A stretch of DNA of 64,000 bases from Isoetes taiwanensis (GCA_021234155.1 JAJEKV010000062.1:1284602-1348601); one strand, 5' to 3'. Positions 1 through 13,559 are shown, counted from the first letter of the stretch. The notes: generated by a model from the sequence alone, not told the origin. Made by a program: numbers and translations.

Positions 1-4
1 TTCG

Positions 5-25
5 TGTACTTCGTTCAGTTACGTA
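5..25 (+). other. Oxford Nanopore adapter remnant
   Basis: The stretch contains GTACTTCGTTCAGTTACGTA, the core of the Oxford Nanopore ligation adapter top strand. It is a sequencing artefact, not genome. Genomic homology to copy B begins a few bases later, near position 33. Its presence at the very first bases implies that the window starts at a read end and that little trimming or polishing was done. Confidence 0.9.
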
Positions 26-109
26 CATACTCATGGTCATCCCATACCGGTTCCTATATAAAATAATGCGAAATTAATTACGCTCATTGATGGCTCGCGG
101 AGTATGATA

Positions 110-306
110 GCGTTGAAAAAAAAAAAACCATAAACCCACATAATGTAATGACAAAGGAAATGTGGCTAGCGTATGGTCATCTCTCACATGGTCACTTATA
201 TAAGACCCACGGAAATAAGACCCACGATCATCACGTCACCTTATATAATACCACGGTCATCTCATATAAGACCGTTGGTCACAATAGCGAGGAAAGGCGG
301 CGAAGA
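110..306 (+). promoter_or_regulatory. Module 1 promoter repeats, copy A
   Basis: A poly-A run is followed by CCATAAACCCACATAATGTA and by several GGTCA(T)C-type repeats interleaved with TATATAAGACC-like elements. The last ATATAAGACC lies about 35 bp before the ATG at 306. The same arrangement recurs in copies B and E. Promoter function is inferred from motif order and spacing only. Confidence 0.5.
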
Positions 307-470
307 TGTGGCGGGATCTTGTAAAAAATTGTACATGTTTATTGTAAGCGTGCTCTTTTCGGACCATATGTCCGGAGATAGAGACTATAGGAAATGTCAT
401 GTATCATCTTTTTTGAAGCGTCACAAGCGTCATGTCATACCAAGAATATTTGGTTTAATAAAACCCACAT
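306..470 (+). pseudogene. Module 1 short ORF, copy A (frameshifted)
   Basis: The ATG here corresponds to the ATG at 40,544 in copy B. The first codons read M-W-R-D-L-V-K and the frame then stops early because of an indel relative to B. The sequence continues to match B and E to about 470. The encoded product is unknown. Confidence 0.4.
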
Positions 471-639
471 AATGTAATGACAAAAGTCAGCTAATATTGA
501 TATTGATCCACATAACGTAACACGATTCAAACAATAAGCGAGGAATATCTGCCCGTTAAATGATAGCTCACATACTCCGTGCGTTAAAAATATTAACCAT
601 AATGACCAAAGGCGGTGGCTACACATAACAAGTCATCTC

Positions 640-1255
640 ACGGTCACCTTATATAAGACCAGTCCACATTGAAGCGGGGAAAGTGGCGAAGATGGTGAAA
701 GCCGGGCCTTACCACAATGGAGTGATGTTTGAGAGAACCTTAAGACAAAGAGAGACAAGCTCTTTGCATCAGAAAAATTACTTGAGATGGATAGCTTTGG
801 CCACAATATAGCATGGATTTCTCTTTGAGCGTCCCGACACAATAGCCGGAGTCCTCAAGGACCAAGAATTACAGCAACGTTGGAACCGGTCGTCTTGTGT
901 TTAAAGGCTAATCGTGAGAAAAGAAGAAGAAGTCCATCGCACCCTAAATGAGGAAAATCTAAAACGGAGAGACTTACTCTGCACTAGCCATAACATATCT
1001 CCAGGGAATAAATGGAGCGCCACAAGGCATATAAAAGCTCAATTTCAAAATTCGATATGTTCTTACGGACATCAGATAAAATTAGACGATATAGAGAAAA
1101 TTAGCATGAAAGCTCTAGCAAAGGATGACCATTATAAATCAAAGAAATGGTCGATTCTTTTTAGCTCAATTGTTCTTTTGCTAAAATTGGATGCTGACAA
1201 AAAGGAGCAAAGAAGTCGTTTATACTTTTATGCCACCATTTTTCAGGTGTTTTAA
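640..1255 (+). pseudogene. Module 2 ORF with its TATA box, copy A
   Basis: A TTATATAAGACC box at about 650 precedes an ATG at 692. The downstream sequence matches the copy B ORF at 40,918 (lysine-rich, SLKRRHNNKVLKD region in B), but indels break the frame. An open frame at 914-1,255 preserves the segment corresponding to B's EEIHRTLNEKIL motif and GHQIKLDDIEKISM. No known domain was recognised. Confidence 0.45.
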
Positions 1256-3730
1256 CTTCCCACCGCGCACCTTTGACGCAAGCTAACAGCAAAAAAGTGA
1301 GGAAGATTAAGTTGTAGTTTACGTGGCCATCCAGCCAGTATGCCATTTTCATTTCTTTCTATTCTTTGATGAAAGATAGAAATAGTTTCTTTCTTTAAAC
1401 AAATTAAGCTTTTGCAACAAAGGGTTGCCTATATCAATCAATCTTGTTAATTTGGAAATTCCGAGGTTTGACAAAACTTTGGAATTTTTTTTTTAACTTC
1501 GATTTTTATGATTTTGTGGGTTTTGGCCGGTAGGTAAGAAATTCGTGTCAAAATCGAAAGACTTTTCTTGGTTATTTTCCCTTCAAAAATTGGGAAGAAG
1601 ATTTATATGGAGAAAATGAGATACGTGTGTTGTTGGCCGGTTTAGGAAGTTTTTATCTTTGAGAGCGATGCGTAATACATCCAGAAACACAGCCCATGTC
1701 AGTCGGTAATATTTGCATTTGGAGGTGGGATTGGGGCTTTAGTTCCCAAATGGCGAAGATGGTCATGGCTTGGTGGGTATGCACCATGCTTGCAACCGCA
1801 TCAATAGACCGAGGAGCCCTTTGGGAGACCTTACGGCCCGTTAGAAGTGCCCGATGTGAGATGGTTTACCTCTATATTCCAAAGTTTATCATTGTTGTTT
1901 CTTGATTGTTTTTACGCATGTAGATGCCAGGCATTAACTCCATATGAATAGGTATTTTTGTTTTCTTTGAATGCACTTTGGGTTTATTTTTCGATTATAT
2001 GCGGCTTATGTTCTGCGGCGAAAAGCTTTTTCATTGTTGTTTTCTCGATTTTTCACGGTACAGTTGCCATTGCAGCCTGAAACACTTATTGGACAAGGAT
2101 CTTGGCCACCGAGCTCAATGAACGGTGATTTTCTTTCTATTCTATTATGTTGTATAGGAGAGAATAGAACATGCTTCTCAACATGAAATTTATTGATATC
2201 ATGTAATAGTATCTTTTTAGAATTACAGCTCACGTTTGTATCTTGCTCTAAACAATAGGACGACTGATTGGTAGAAATCCCTAGCAATAAATGCCATAAG
2301 GGAAGAATCTGGGTTTTGCTTTCAACATGTATGCACATTTAATATTTTTTGGCCCACGTATGCGACCCTAAAATCTAACTTATACAAGCATCGCGACATG
2401 AAGTTGCTTGCAAGGCCATCTTCAATGTCAGCGATCTTATGGTTGGTTAAACGCCTTTGCTATTGTTATTTACAGTGTCGGCCCATTTGTCGAGGGAGAG
2501 TAAAAGATTGAAGCAATAAACTCCTGGAAGGGCGAAGGAACAAACCAGCGCCACCATGAACTTTGTCTATTCACACATGTCACGGGTGTTACCAAGCGAA
2601 GGTAAAGCTTTGTGATTCCATTTTCACGAGAATTAGGCGTGGTGGTGAACCTTTTCTTTTGAAGCCGGTAGGCGGTTTGATTTAGTTTATGGTTGGCGCC
2701 AAAGCGCTTTGTAGTGCTTGACAACCATTTATCAAGGGAGGACACCATGGCTACTTTTGTCGAGGGTAATGCGCATGTGTTTTTCTATATTTTCTATGGG
2801 AACGTATGCGTTGTTGCCAATTTGCATTTGTTCACTTTCGTAGCGATAAGCAAATTCTAGCCCTCATAGGTGAACTTTTAGATTGATGCAGGTACGCGGG
2901 TTTGGGCAAGAAATAATTTATCAACTTTGCTAACATAATCTAACATGGCGCTTTATGAATCCAGAGTTTTTAGTAATCTATAGCAAAGCTTCGGTGCTCA
3001 ATTTAATGAAGTATTCTGGCGGATGGGGAAGTCATGGAAGGCTTGAATTTATTGGCGAGATGTGTTATAATTTGGATTATATTTTATTGAGTAAATTTAA
3101 ATGCTTGATTGGTTTGCTCTCTCATGCGGTTGCGGTGCCATGATTTTCAATTACATGCCTAGAGGTAATCTAATGGAATATGGATGTTTACAATAGTAGC
3201 TCTCTCACTCTCTTCTTATGATTTAGATTGCGCATTTTTGCCACACATATATATGAAGTATGGCGAGTTTTTGTTAGCGCTCCGTCTTCCCATTATTAAG
3301 GCCATGGTTGAGTAATGTGGCATATTGATTGATTCAGTGTCATGGTTAACAAAGTGGCATATTAATAGTGGCGATTTAAGTTCTTACGTCGCAACTTTAG
3401 AGGTGTGGAATATGTACATGAAAGTTATCTGAGAAACATTGTTTATTGTTTGGCCTTGCGAATCTTGAGGTCCACAGAATAGGAATCCGATACTCTCGTG
3501 CTATAACTTCAAAAGTGAATTTTGTCATGTGTGGCCAGAAGCTTCAAAACAGTACTAACTTAATTCAAGCGTGCTACCAGACTTTCTAGCAAAATTTTAT
3601 TTGTGCTTGTACTGCGTGGACAATTAAAGATGCCCTCTTTTGTGCATGGGTCCTTCCCTCGAGATTGACCTATTGTGGAAAGGATGCAATACATGCGCCG
3701 TGCAGATTGAGTTACCAACATGTTTTACCG
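1256..3730 (+). other. Unassigned intron-like stretch, copy A
   Basis: Counterpart of 41,500-44,050 in copy B. It is T-rich with short possible exons. The ATG GCT ACT TTT GTC string near 2,747 matches B but its donor is altered. No frame longer than about 110 codons was convincing and no family was recognised. It may hold a decayed multi-exon gene. Confidence 0.35.
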
Positions 3731-3734
3731 CTGA

Positions 3735-6250
3735 ATTGAGGTATGTGCGATGCTATATTTAATGAAGTGGTCAACATCTTATGCTTACGGCCAGGTGAAC
3801 CGGCTCGCCGGTGGGGGCCGGATGCTTTGGGAGAAGCCGCTCGACAATCCACGGTGCAACCACCTTCCCGCCGATCATTGGTTCGATGGCGAATGTCGGA
3901 GGCTGAAGCGATGGCTCGCATCCAGAATCTTTGGACCCACCATTAGCCCGTGGTAGATCGTCCAATAAATCCTTCCTCAAGGCCAAAGCCGGTGCATAGC
4001 GAGAACTCGATAACCAGTGTTTTGGTCTTCTAGGCATCACCCTAGGGCCTTACGGAGAAAAGGTCTTGAGTAAGCACACTTGCGACCCACCGAGGAAATA
4101 TTAGAACAATGGGTGAGATACTTGCGTGTTGTATGACCCGATGGAGGCGGGCACCAGGCCCTCCATGAGCCGAGGGAGCCCCTGCTTGGTCATTCTTGAA
4201 GGGGATGTCGCCAATGGGCACAACACCTGCAGCTACTTGAGGCGGTGGATGGGGTACATGCGGCCGAGCTTCTCAAGTGGTAGGGCCCCAATGGTCTGGG
4301 TTCCGCCCGCGGCACTCTTCAGCGGGGCATTGCGAAGGCTTCCCCATAGCAGTTTACCGGTAGAGTTGTGCCGTTATACAAGCGAGGGACCCACATTGAC
4401 CAACTATCGTTACCATTATGGTGGAGTTTGTCTTTGCCAAGTTGCTGGGGATTCTTGGCGGTGATTGACACTTTGGTAGAGGATGGAGAAGTCTTGGGGC
4501 TGCATGCGAGGCGACTTTAAAGCCCGACATTCTACTATTGACCATATCTTCCACTCTACTTGAACACTCATAGAGGGATAGCCGTTCGGCCTTGAGAATA
4601 AATAGCGTGCTTTGGATTTATAAAGGCTTTTTGACCGCAGTGCCACCGAGGGATGAAGTTGTGGAATGATTGAGGAGCGACTAGGGACCCGTCATTGTAG
4701 AATGCCTCTCTGAGACTATCTGAGAGCTTTTCCGGTCGTCTCCCTGCGTGGAGGCAGTTGTTATTAACGTGGGGAGTGCGCCGGGGCTACCCTCTATCCC
4801 GGCACTACCCGGCTTATTACATTGATAGCTAGAATGGCTAAGCTGAAAACGCGGGGCTGGCTTCGATTGATGCACCACATAGTAAGGCAACTCATATGTG
4901 ATGATGTTACCTTTCGCATATACCCGGAAGGACATGCAGCGCCCGCACGTTAGCTGGACGCACTGCGTAATTCAGCGACATGTGCTTGGCAGAACAAGGT
5001 GTGGTTATATCCGACACCGTGTCTTCCCCTCATTCACTTACGGTGGTGGGGTGGCTCAGTCTTATAAGATGACCCCGGGCATTGAGTTTTCTACTACCAC
5101 ACAGGGATGCATCCATCCGGTTGGTCGCTGCGGTACGGAAAGCCACGTATCTGTCTGGCTCTTGATCCTGGCTGAGCGTATGCATGGGGTCACCGGTACA
5201 CTTGTTCGAGGCCTTGGGATTTGAGGCAGGATCCTCCTCATGGAGGCGAGAGGTGTGAGGCCGGTGATATCCCTCACCACTTGGGCAGTCTAGAAGCAGT
5301 CTGAGAGGCTTTCTTGGCCGGGCACTAGGAGGTGAAATCCCGTTCCCATCTCGAGATCTTGCTCAAAGAGGCGGGCTTCCCTTCCATTCTGAGAGAGCTG
5401 CGTTAGACGTCCACAGTATTTTACTTCGGAAGGTGGTGGCCTGTATGGATTGAAGCCCGGCTGCCAACCTTGCTTTTGGCCCTGGTGGGCGCGGCTCACC
5501 AACTCAAAGCCTGTTGGAAAGACAACAAGCCGGTGGTTCTGCTATGGAATGTGCAGGCTGCACAGATGTGGACCCGATTCTGCATACAGAGCAGCGGCCC
5601 TTATGAGCGATTGCCCCGGATGCTGCTGCTTCATGGCCAAACTTTGGGATGCGAGAGCCTGTCACATGTCCGAGTGGCAAATTATGAAGCCTTGAGTTAA
5701 TCCCATGCTCACGGGGCCCACACCACTACACCGCGCCCGTCCACCCATGGCCAGCGGTGATTGCTTCCATTGCCCGCGGTGCCACCACCTCCGCATTGAG
5801 GCAGGGGAGATGGATTAGGGGCCCGCGTGAGGACGGGAATGCGTGGAGTCTTTGTCAGCGACCATTGAGGATGAAAGTCCCGCCCTCAGGGCGTAGGCGA
5901 TGCGAGCATATGGAGCCGGTGTGCTCGGTTGGTTTTGCCCCGGGCCTTGCGAGAATGCGGGCTTGACCTGCAGTGGAAACTGTTGGGATGCGTTACCTCC
6001 AGGAGGTATGGATATCTTGGTTTCGATTATGCCCCAGTAGACATTAACCTCAAGCGTACTGGCGATTATGTGTATGGCGTGCGTTATGTCGGCATCCTTA
6101 TTGCTACTAAAGGTTTTCCCAGAAACCGCGGGCGGGGTTTTAATCTGGTGGTAATAAGCTGCTGCTTTCTCTCTTTGTACTTGGGTCCCGCATAGGCGGT
6201 TGGTCTCAGGTGGGCGATAAAATCATATTCTATTACATTCTATTCTAATA
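3735..6250 (+). mobile_element. LINE-1 (VDFAKAF/YADD type) remnant, copy A
   Basis: Heavily corrupted copy of the LINE at 44,060-46,650. Colinear landmarks are the start region with PPSRRSLVRW, the LEGDV block at about 4,195, a damaged RT core near 4,600-5,000, and the C-terminal block at 5,780-5,960. The 3' end is GATAAAATCATATTCTATT. Frames break every 100-250 bp. It is GC-richer than its flanks, as is copy B. Not functional as read. Confidence 0.75.
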
Positions 6251-6980
6251 TTAAAGCTTTTTTCCGATTGAATTGTTTCTAGCAGAGTGTGATCCCTGGC
6301 ACCCACAACTTCTTGTAGAAAAGCCGCGAAGTGGAGAATGAGCTATGGGTGTACAAACGCAAAGCGAGCTCTACGCTTTAGATTTGTAAGTTGAAAGTAC
6401 ACCTTCGACTTGGACTTTTGTTACGTATATTTTCATTCTCACGTCCGCGAGTCTTAGAGCTGTGGAGTCAACGTGGTTGCATATGCAAAATAGGGTTCGG
6501 TTAGTTGTAAGCAATGATTACTTGCTTTTAGATATGAGCACATTATAAACCATAGTGGTTGATACAAAGTAGAGTTTTTGTTAAGTTTTTAAGTTATGCA
6601 GCTTCTAGATACTGACTAGACCATCGCGATGGGCACAAATATATTTTGGCTAGACATGAATATATGGAGATGCATGTTAAAATTTATATTCACTTTTATC
6701 ATCATGAGTTCTACCACCCTTTACCAAGCTTGATACTTGTTGTCGGTAGATATTTAATTGATAAGGTTATGTAGTTTTGTAGTTGTTGCACCTTTGCATG
6801 TTGGTGGAACACAAATTTTAAATTTGGATATATTAAAAGGCCATTGAGGGGGCCAGGCCAATATTGATACGATGAGATCTAGAAAATAAAGGAATATGAG
6901 GGCTTCTCTCCTACTACAACCATAGTGCTTTTAGATGCATGACAACTACATTTTCTGATTTATGTTAGAACACTTAATAT
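6250..6980. other. AT-rich spacer, copy A
   Basis: No gene, repeat array or RNA recognised. The sequence matches 46,650-47,300 in copy B, so it belongs to the duplicated unit. Confidence 0.5.
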
Positions 6981-6989
6981 CTATTCATG

Positions 6990-7940
6990 TGGCATTTATT
7001 TTCAAATGTTTATGTAGATCGAAGCGAGTCGGGAGTTGGAACCTCTCAATGGCTTGATTTATCACTTCTATAAATGTTGGGGACCCATCGAGTCATGAAG
7101 AGTTTCAACCGGTTTTAACACTTGTGTAATATTAGCAAATAGTACATGAGCCTACAAGGATCAAACCTTTGTCGAACATCTCTTGAAATCAACTGATTCC
7201 ATCAAGGGTGTAGTTCAAATCCTTCTAGCATGAAGAGGTTTTAGTAGCAGCTTATAAGTTCTTGTTGCATTGACTTGTACTCCTATTTTGTTATCTTGCA
7301 TATGCAATGTTTTAGCGATGCTTTCCTTACTAACATCTTTACATATCGACATCATTTTTATTCCCGGAGTTTTATTTTTTGATAGCCCGAATATTGTACA
7401 TCGACGCAGAGTAAATAGCACCATTCAAATCTACCTGTTTTGCATCATGAGTTTGTCGAAATGATAATTCTTCAACCTATGACTACACTTCGGCTTAATC
7501 TTGACATCATGCTTAGACCGCGGTCTACGTTATACATGCTCGCAAAATAACTTTTGTCCACTTAGCCACAAAAGGTTTGAGGGTTTTAGTGCGTTGAAGT
7601 CTCGAAACATGTTGTCTACAAGGCCAATATTGGAAGGCACTAACCATTGATATGGAGTAGAAGCATGAGGCTGCGAAGAGCCAGCGGCATGATTGGCATG
7701 ATTTACATATAGAAGATAAATTTGAACAAATGAAATGAAATCGCATCTTCTCTCTTTTTATCTTCTTAGTGCACAAACCTTAGGCTGTTGCATCATCAGT
7801 TATCTACATTTGCAAGATTCAACTCAAACCTTTGCTAAACTAAGCCATAGATCTTTGGGCAGTTTTAGCTTGGGTATCCTCACCAAGATGCTTTACCTCT
7901 GCACTGGGTTTTGTATTATCTACGTAGCATTTTTTGATGT
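6990..7940 (-). pseudogene. Antisense coding remnant, copy A, unknown family
   Basis: The minus strand shows short coding-like blocks also present in copy B (47,330-48,330). Examples are a frame containing CKDVSKESIAKTLHMQDNKI (7,215-7,424) and one ending in LKPFVAKWTKVIL (7,525-7,776). Conservation of wording between two error-rich copies suggests the minus strand is the coding strand. I do not recognise the family. Confidence 0.35.
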
Positions 7941-9985
7941 AGGATAACATTAACAATGTCATCTTGGAGATAAAGCTCATTTTTGTTCCTTTATGAACAA
8001 ACGTGCATATGTTGTTACATAGCCGAAATTGCATGGAATTACAATGCAAGATTGCCCTCCCCTTTATGGCTATCCATCGGATGTTCTTCAAACCAGGACA
8101 TGCATACGTGCATGTGACTAATAATTGCATGGGAACTATAATCGCCCAGCATCCCCCTCCCCCAACGACAAAGAAAGAACACCCCAAATGGCGTGCATTG
8201 CAGCACAGTATGAATTGCAATTTTACATGCCATGAAGTACATATAAATGCTCTATATGTTGCATATACATGTCCAATCAAAAGCGCCACACTCCTTGGAT
8301 TGTTGTATTCTAGAAACATCATCGTCTTCAAAATAATGAAGGATGTATAGCAAATATTGAGACCAAAAAAATTCCACCACAAAAATATTTTTGCAAAAGC
8401 ATGGCCGGACTTGCGAGAAAAATAAGGTCATTTATCCATATTTTAGTCTTTTCTACATATAGAAAGCGTTACCTAGACATTTTAACACTTAGAAATTATG
8501 TTTGGTACTGGTTACCATCTATCTTAATGCTAGCAATTATGATATGCCAAACCCATAGATAATAGCTTGCGTGTTGAGAAATAAAGGGTGGATTAAGTTT
8601 GTTGAAGTTATCGCGGCACATCCCGGTATAATCAAGAAATCAAATGCCCTCAAATTGGAATTTTTAATTCATCTCATTACTTGCATCTCAAACCACAAGC
8701 GGTTCTTTGGGTGCATTCGGAGGGTTCAATGTTAGGTTGTGATGTTATACGTGATCCAACATAACATAATCAACTTTAAATCCAAATACCACATACACAA
8801 AATCTATATATTGAATTCTATGTACCTTTACAAAAGGATTTCTATGGTATGCTCAAGTTATGTTAAATTATTACTACTTGCGGTATTTATTGGGTGATCC
8901 AACATAACTGCTTAATCAAGTTTAAATCCACTATCACACACACAAGCGATACATTTAGATTCTATGTCGATGAATCTTGTTTCTCTATATTCGCTTGCCT
9001 CCCTCAGAGCTACATTATCTATTCTTGCCAACAATGAAGCAATCCACCTCTTCAAATTGTTCTTGCTTGGAAACTGTAGAACACATATAGTCAAAGATGT
9101 TAAAAACAAATAAGGCTATAATGTTGAGGGTTCTTACGACGCGATTTATGAATACATTCAAAATGCGCAAGCATTCATTTGCGATATAATGTTACGAGAA
9201 ATGTCCAAGAAGCTATCATTCATTAGGTATAATGTTTTGCGGCGCGTCAAAAGCTACGTTTCAGAAATTATTCTTTCTAGTAATTTAAGAGCATGTAGCA
9301 CCATAGGGGCAGTGATGGATGGGGCGGTCGAAAAAAAGTTGTCGAGGCGGTGGCTTTGTATTCTTATTGTAGTGTATCTCACAAGTCTCATAAGAGTGTG
9401 TCATAGAGCCTTCCAGCTAGAGCGAATGGCTAGGGTGTGGATCCCCATTCTGAAAAAACATAGTTTGTAGATCTTTGTCATATAGGCCTCGAGATCAAGA
9501 TCATTTTCATTGAAAATCTAGGTGAGAATTAGAGCACAGAAACAAAAATCATGGCTTGACGGGAACTTGCTACAAGGCAATATAGCGGCTACAAACCATA
9601 CAAAATGCATCTCAAGCGGACATGAACATAATGTATTTTTACATTCATAAATTCAAAAACATGTCTTTGAACCTTAACATTACTACAAATCTTGTGGTAT
9701 TGAACCGCTGCTTTGCCAAACAAACAAATTGGAACATAAACATTGAAGCATAAATGGCGAGCATGGATGTGGTCAACATGGAAATTCAATGGTTGCACCT
9801 GAAAACAAAATAACATGGGTTACCGTCTTTCACGGCTGATGCATCCTTATTGTGCTCTTGCATTGACACTTGTTCTGCCTTGATTAACTACAATCTTTGT
9901 AGAGATGGTTTCTAATATTTTTCTTAACCCTTGATCTTGTTTCTAAAATCACGGTTAAGTTATCTCTTCTGATCGTATCATTGAG
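7941..9985. other. No gene seen, copy A
   Basis: AT-rich sequence colinear with 48,340-50,442 of copy B. Open frames on both strands differ between copies and are judged spurious. The right end carries the ATTATCATTGAGATA-like stretch where the inverted-repeat element sits in copy B; here the site is empty. Confidence 0.5.
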
Positions 9986-10007
9986 ATATTAACGTTAACG
10001 TTGAGAT

Positions 10008-10117
10008 GCAAAAAAAAAAAAATCCACACGGTCATCTCACGCGGTCAGCAGGTCATCCTACACGGTCATCCCATACGATCGCCTATATAAGACCGTCATT
10101 CCACAGTAAACACCAAA
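10008..10117 (+). promoter_or_regulatory. Module 3 promoter, copy A
   Basis: A poly-A run is followed by four repeats of the form ACGGTCATC(C/T)CA and then CCTATATAAGACC with TATATAA at 10,084-10,090. The ATG of the Dof gene is at 10,118, only 34 bp after the start of the TATA box, implying a 5' leader of a few bases if initiation occurs at the usual distance. Confidence 0.6.
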
Positions 10118-11110
10118 ATGATAGAAGACGAAATGAAGATGGCGAAGCAAGGTGAAAGCTCTTAAAAAGGAAGACGGCAAGAGTGAAGGTGTTAAAAGTC
10201 TAGAATAATGAAGAACATAAAAAAGATGGAGAAGCGTGAACAAGATGGAGGAATTCAGGCTATTTGGAGCAAATGAAAGGTATGTTGTTTTGGAGAAAAA
10301 AGTTGCCATGTTGGATGACTTGTTGGCCCAAGAAAATTTCAATTCTCTATCACAGAAGATGACTTGGAAGCAAAAAAGGGATATCTACGACTCTCAAACT
10401 GTTGTAGGCTCTCAAACCCTTGAGGAATTGTTTGATGACTGACTTGCCAAGACTAGAGGAACATGGAATATGCTTGACTTTGTCAACGTCAAACAACAGG
10501 ACAGTGATATCAAAAGCGATAAATGCGTTGTTAGCAAACATTGAGTTGCCAAGCCTTCAAAATTGTTTGATGAAGACTTGCCTAAACTTTGTGAGGTCAG
10601 TCTAGAAGAACATAGGGACATGCTTGACGTGGTAAATGTCAATGACAAGTAGTAGATGGCTTGTTGTCAGAGATAGACTTGCCAGTCCTTGATGAAGACT
10701 TGCCAACATTTTGTGATGCAAGACTGAAAATGGGCAATCGATGAGGCCCCATTTGTGATGCAAGACTAAATGATCATGAAGACATGCTTGACTTGATTAA
10801 TGTCTGGAGTCAACAATAAGAAGAAAGGAAGCAAGCAGGGATAATGATGAGACATGTTGCTGGGATGAGTTTGATGGCATGTTGGCACAAGGCAGAATTG
10901 CTAAACAAATCATATTATGTTTTGATGGACAGGGCAAGCAGGGGTGATGATGAGACATGTTGCTGGGATGAGTTTGATGCCGGGTGTTGGCACAAAGGGA
11001 AAGATAGGGATAAGGAAGAACACAACACAAAGCAACATGTTGCTGGGATGAGTTTGATGCCATGTTGGGACAGGCAGAATTGCTAAACAAAGGCAATGTT
11101 TGATGGACAG

Positions 11111-12382
11111 CAATACTTGCGGGGAACACCACAACAGGTTGCATCTGGTGGGGGGTGAATTTGATTTTGATGCCTTATTAGCAGGAGGGCATTGTGGGGG
11201 AAAAGTCCATGGTCAATGCATGTCAATTACAAGTCAACAAGCTTGACAAGCATGGCAGCTGTCAACCAATGGCATCAACGGGAGCAACAAAGTGACAACG
11301 GCTCAAGGATGAAAATACTGACGATCATGCCCAAAGTATGACTGCCCTCGGTGTTTTCCAGTAGTGACACCCGTTTACGACTATTTTTGAGAATAAAAAA
11401 ACCAACAAAAGGTATTATTGCAGGAAGTCGTGGCTGACTGGACCATCGGGGGGCAAACTGAGGGGCCATCTCAACCTCGGCATCGTAATAAAAGATCAAA
11501 GGTGCCAATCGGTGATCGCCAATAAAAGATCGGGGATGCCAATCATAGCTTAGCGGCTACTTACACTCAACCACTTGTATGCAGTTATTGAAGTTGCATG
11601 GCTGTTGGTCATAAGAGACTGGTACAGTTATTATATTGGATAGCTGCCATTTGAAAATGCTTGTAAATAATCTGGCCAGAATATGCCTTTTGTAAAATAC
11701 TCAGCCACTTGTATTGTTATGGGCCCCAGCCTTTTTGTAATATTTATCACAATGTTGTCAACAGTTTACATTCTTTTGTAGATGCAGCAATAATTGAGCC
11801 ATTAGTGCTTGTGCTCTAGCTGTTAGTGCCTCATTACTAGTGGCTGAGACAGTAAGTACTTCTGTTACTGCTTATTGTGCTAGCTAATGCGACCAACCAG
11901 CCATAATGCTCCTTTAACTACTTCTGTTACTGCTTGTGCTAGCTATGCAACCAACCAACCATAATGCTCCTTTAACGTTAATCGCGTGGACCAAGGGTTT
12001 TGGACTAACAGTGCATAAAGACTCAAAAATGGTTTCTTAGATTTATGGAGGATCCTTGCCATGTCAGTTAGAAGTATTAAATGGATGGCTTGATCAATTT
12101 GACACTGCTACAAGAGTTTCATTTCAATTAGCGAGTCATTATCAAGATTGAAGAGAAAGATATATGAGTCATGTTAAATCTGCAACTCTTGCATTGAGAA
12201 ATAAGCAGGTTGGGTAATAAATTGCATTATGGTGTTTACAAACACCACAGTGCAGCACCTTTATCATCTGATGCGTTATTTGAGAATGAGTATATGAATC
12301 CAAAAGTGGCGGGAATTTTTGCGGCTTATTTTGTGACTTGGCCCGGATTATTTTCAGCTTATTTTGTGACTTGATGGACAGG
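11111..12382 (+). repeat. 1.28-kb tandem repeat, unit 1, copy A
   Basis: Begins at CAATACTTGCGGGGAACACC and runs to the next occurrence of the same start at 12,383, a period of 1,272 bp. It contains one Dof finger, a stretch with TTGTAAATA-type AT-rich sequence, and the FAAYFVTW-coding end. Confidence 0.85.
11328..11500 (+). other. Dof zinc-finger domain 1, copy A
   Basis: Encodes TGC CCT CGG TGT (CPRC) at 11,343, then SSDT and the FENK region. The second cysteine pair is damaged, and WT-x-GG-x-LR-like coding follows. Comparison with finger 2 and copy B supports the Dof pattern C-x2-C-x21-C-x2-C. Confidence 0.7.
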
Positions 12383-13559
12383 CAATACTTGCAGGAACAC
12401 CACCACAACAGGTTGCATCTAGTGGGGGTGAATTTGATGCTTATTAGCAAGGGGCATTGTCAGGGAAAAAGTCCATGGTCAATGCATCATTAGCAATTAC
12501 AAGTCAACAAAAGCTATGACAAGCATGGCGGCTGTGTATCAGAACCAATGGCATCAACAGCAACAAGTGACAACGCTCAAGGATGAAAATGCAAGGAAAA
12601 CGATCATGCCCAAAGTATGACTGCCCTCGGTGTTTCAGTAGTGACACCATTTTCGACTATTTTGAGAATAAAAAAGTAAACCAACCAAAGGTATTATTAT
12701 TGTGGGAGTGCGACAGGGACTGGACCATGTGAGGGGGCAAACTGAGGCCCCATCTCAACCTCGGCATATAATAAAAAAGATCAAAGGTGCCAATCGTCAT
12801 AATAAAAGATCCAGGATGCCAATCATAGCTTGGCTTCTGTACACACTCAACCACTTGTATGCAGTTATTGAAGTTGCATGGCTGTTGGTCATAAGAGACT
12901 TATTAGTTATTATATTGGATAGCTGCCATTTGAAAATACTTGTAAATAATCTGGCAGAATATGCCTTTGTAAATACTCAGCCACTTGTATTGTTATCAAG
13001 ACTGGCCATTTGTAATATTATCACAATGTTGTCAACAAGTTTTACATTCTTTAGTAGATACAGCAATAATTGAGCCATTAGTGCTTGTGCTCTAGCTGTT
13101 AGTGCCTCATTACTAGTGGCGACGGTAAAGTACTTCTGTTACTGCTTGTATGCTAGCTGTGCAACCAACCAGCCATAATGCTCCTTTAGCGTTAATTAGG
13201 TGGACCAAGGGTTTTGGACTAGCAATTGCATAAAGACTCAAAAATGGTTTCTTAGATTTATGGAGGATCCTTGCCATGTCAGTTACAAGTATTAAATGGA
13301 TGGCTTGATCAATTTGACACTGCTAAAAGAGTTTCATTTCCAATTAACGAGTCATTATCAAGATTGAAGAGAAAGATATATGAGTCATGTTAAATCTGCA
13401 ACTCTTGCATTGAAAATAAGCCAGGATTGGGTAATAAATTGCATTATGGTGTTTACAAACACCACAGTGCAACACCTTTTATCATCTACAGAATCGTTAT
13501 TTGAGAATGAGTATATATGAATCCAAGTAGCGGGAATTTTGCGGCTTATTTTGTGACTT
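12383..13559 (+). repeat. 1.28-kb tandem repeat, unit 2, copy A
   Basis: Second unit, colinear with unit 1 including Dof finger 2 and the FAAYFVTW-coding end. The same duplication is present in copy B, so it predates the A/B duplication. Confidence 0.85.
12606..12770 (+). other. Dof zinc-finger domain 2, copy A
   Basis: Reads CPRCFSSDT at 12,622, then FDYFENKKVNQP, then after a small insertion YYCxECDRDWTM around 12,691-12,730. The spacing C-x2-C-x21-C-x2-C followed by W-T-x-G-G is the defining Dof layout. NQPRYYC matches the conserved SQPRYFC of the family. Confidence 0.85.

Noticed and set aside
7840-8382. 180-codon minus-strand frame in copy A
   Set aside because: The equivalent region of copy B does not keep the frame or the protein text beyond short pieces, so most of it is likely spurious.
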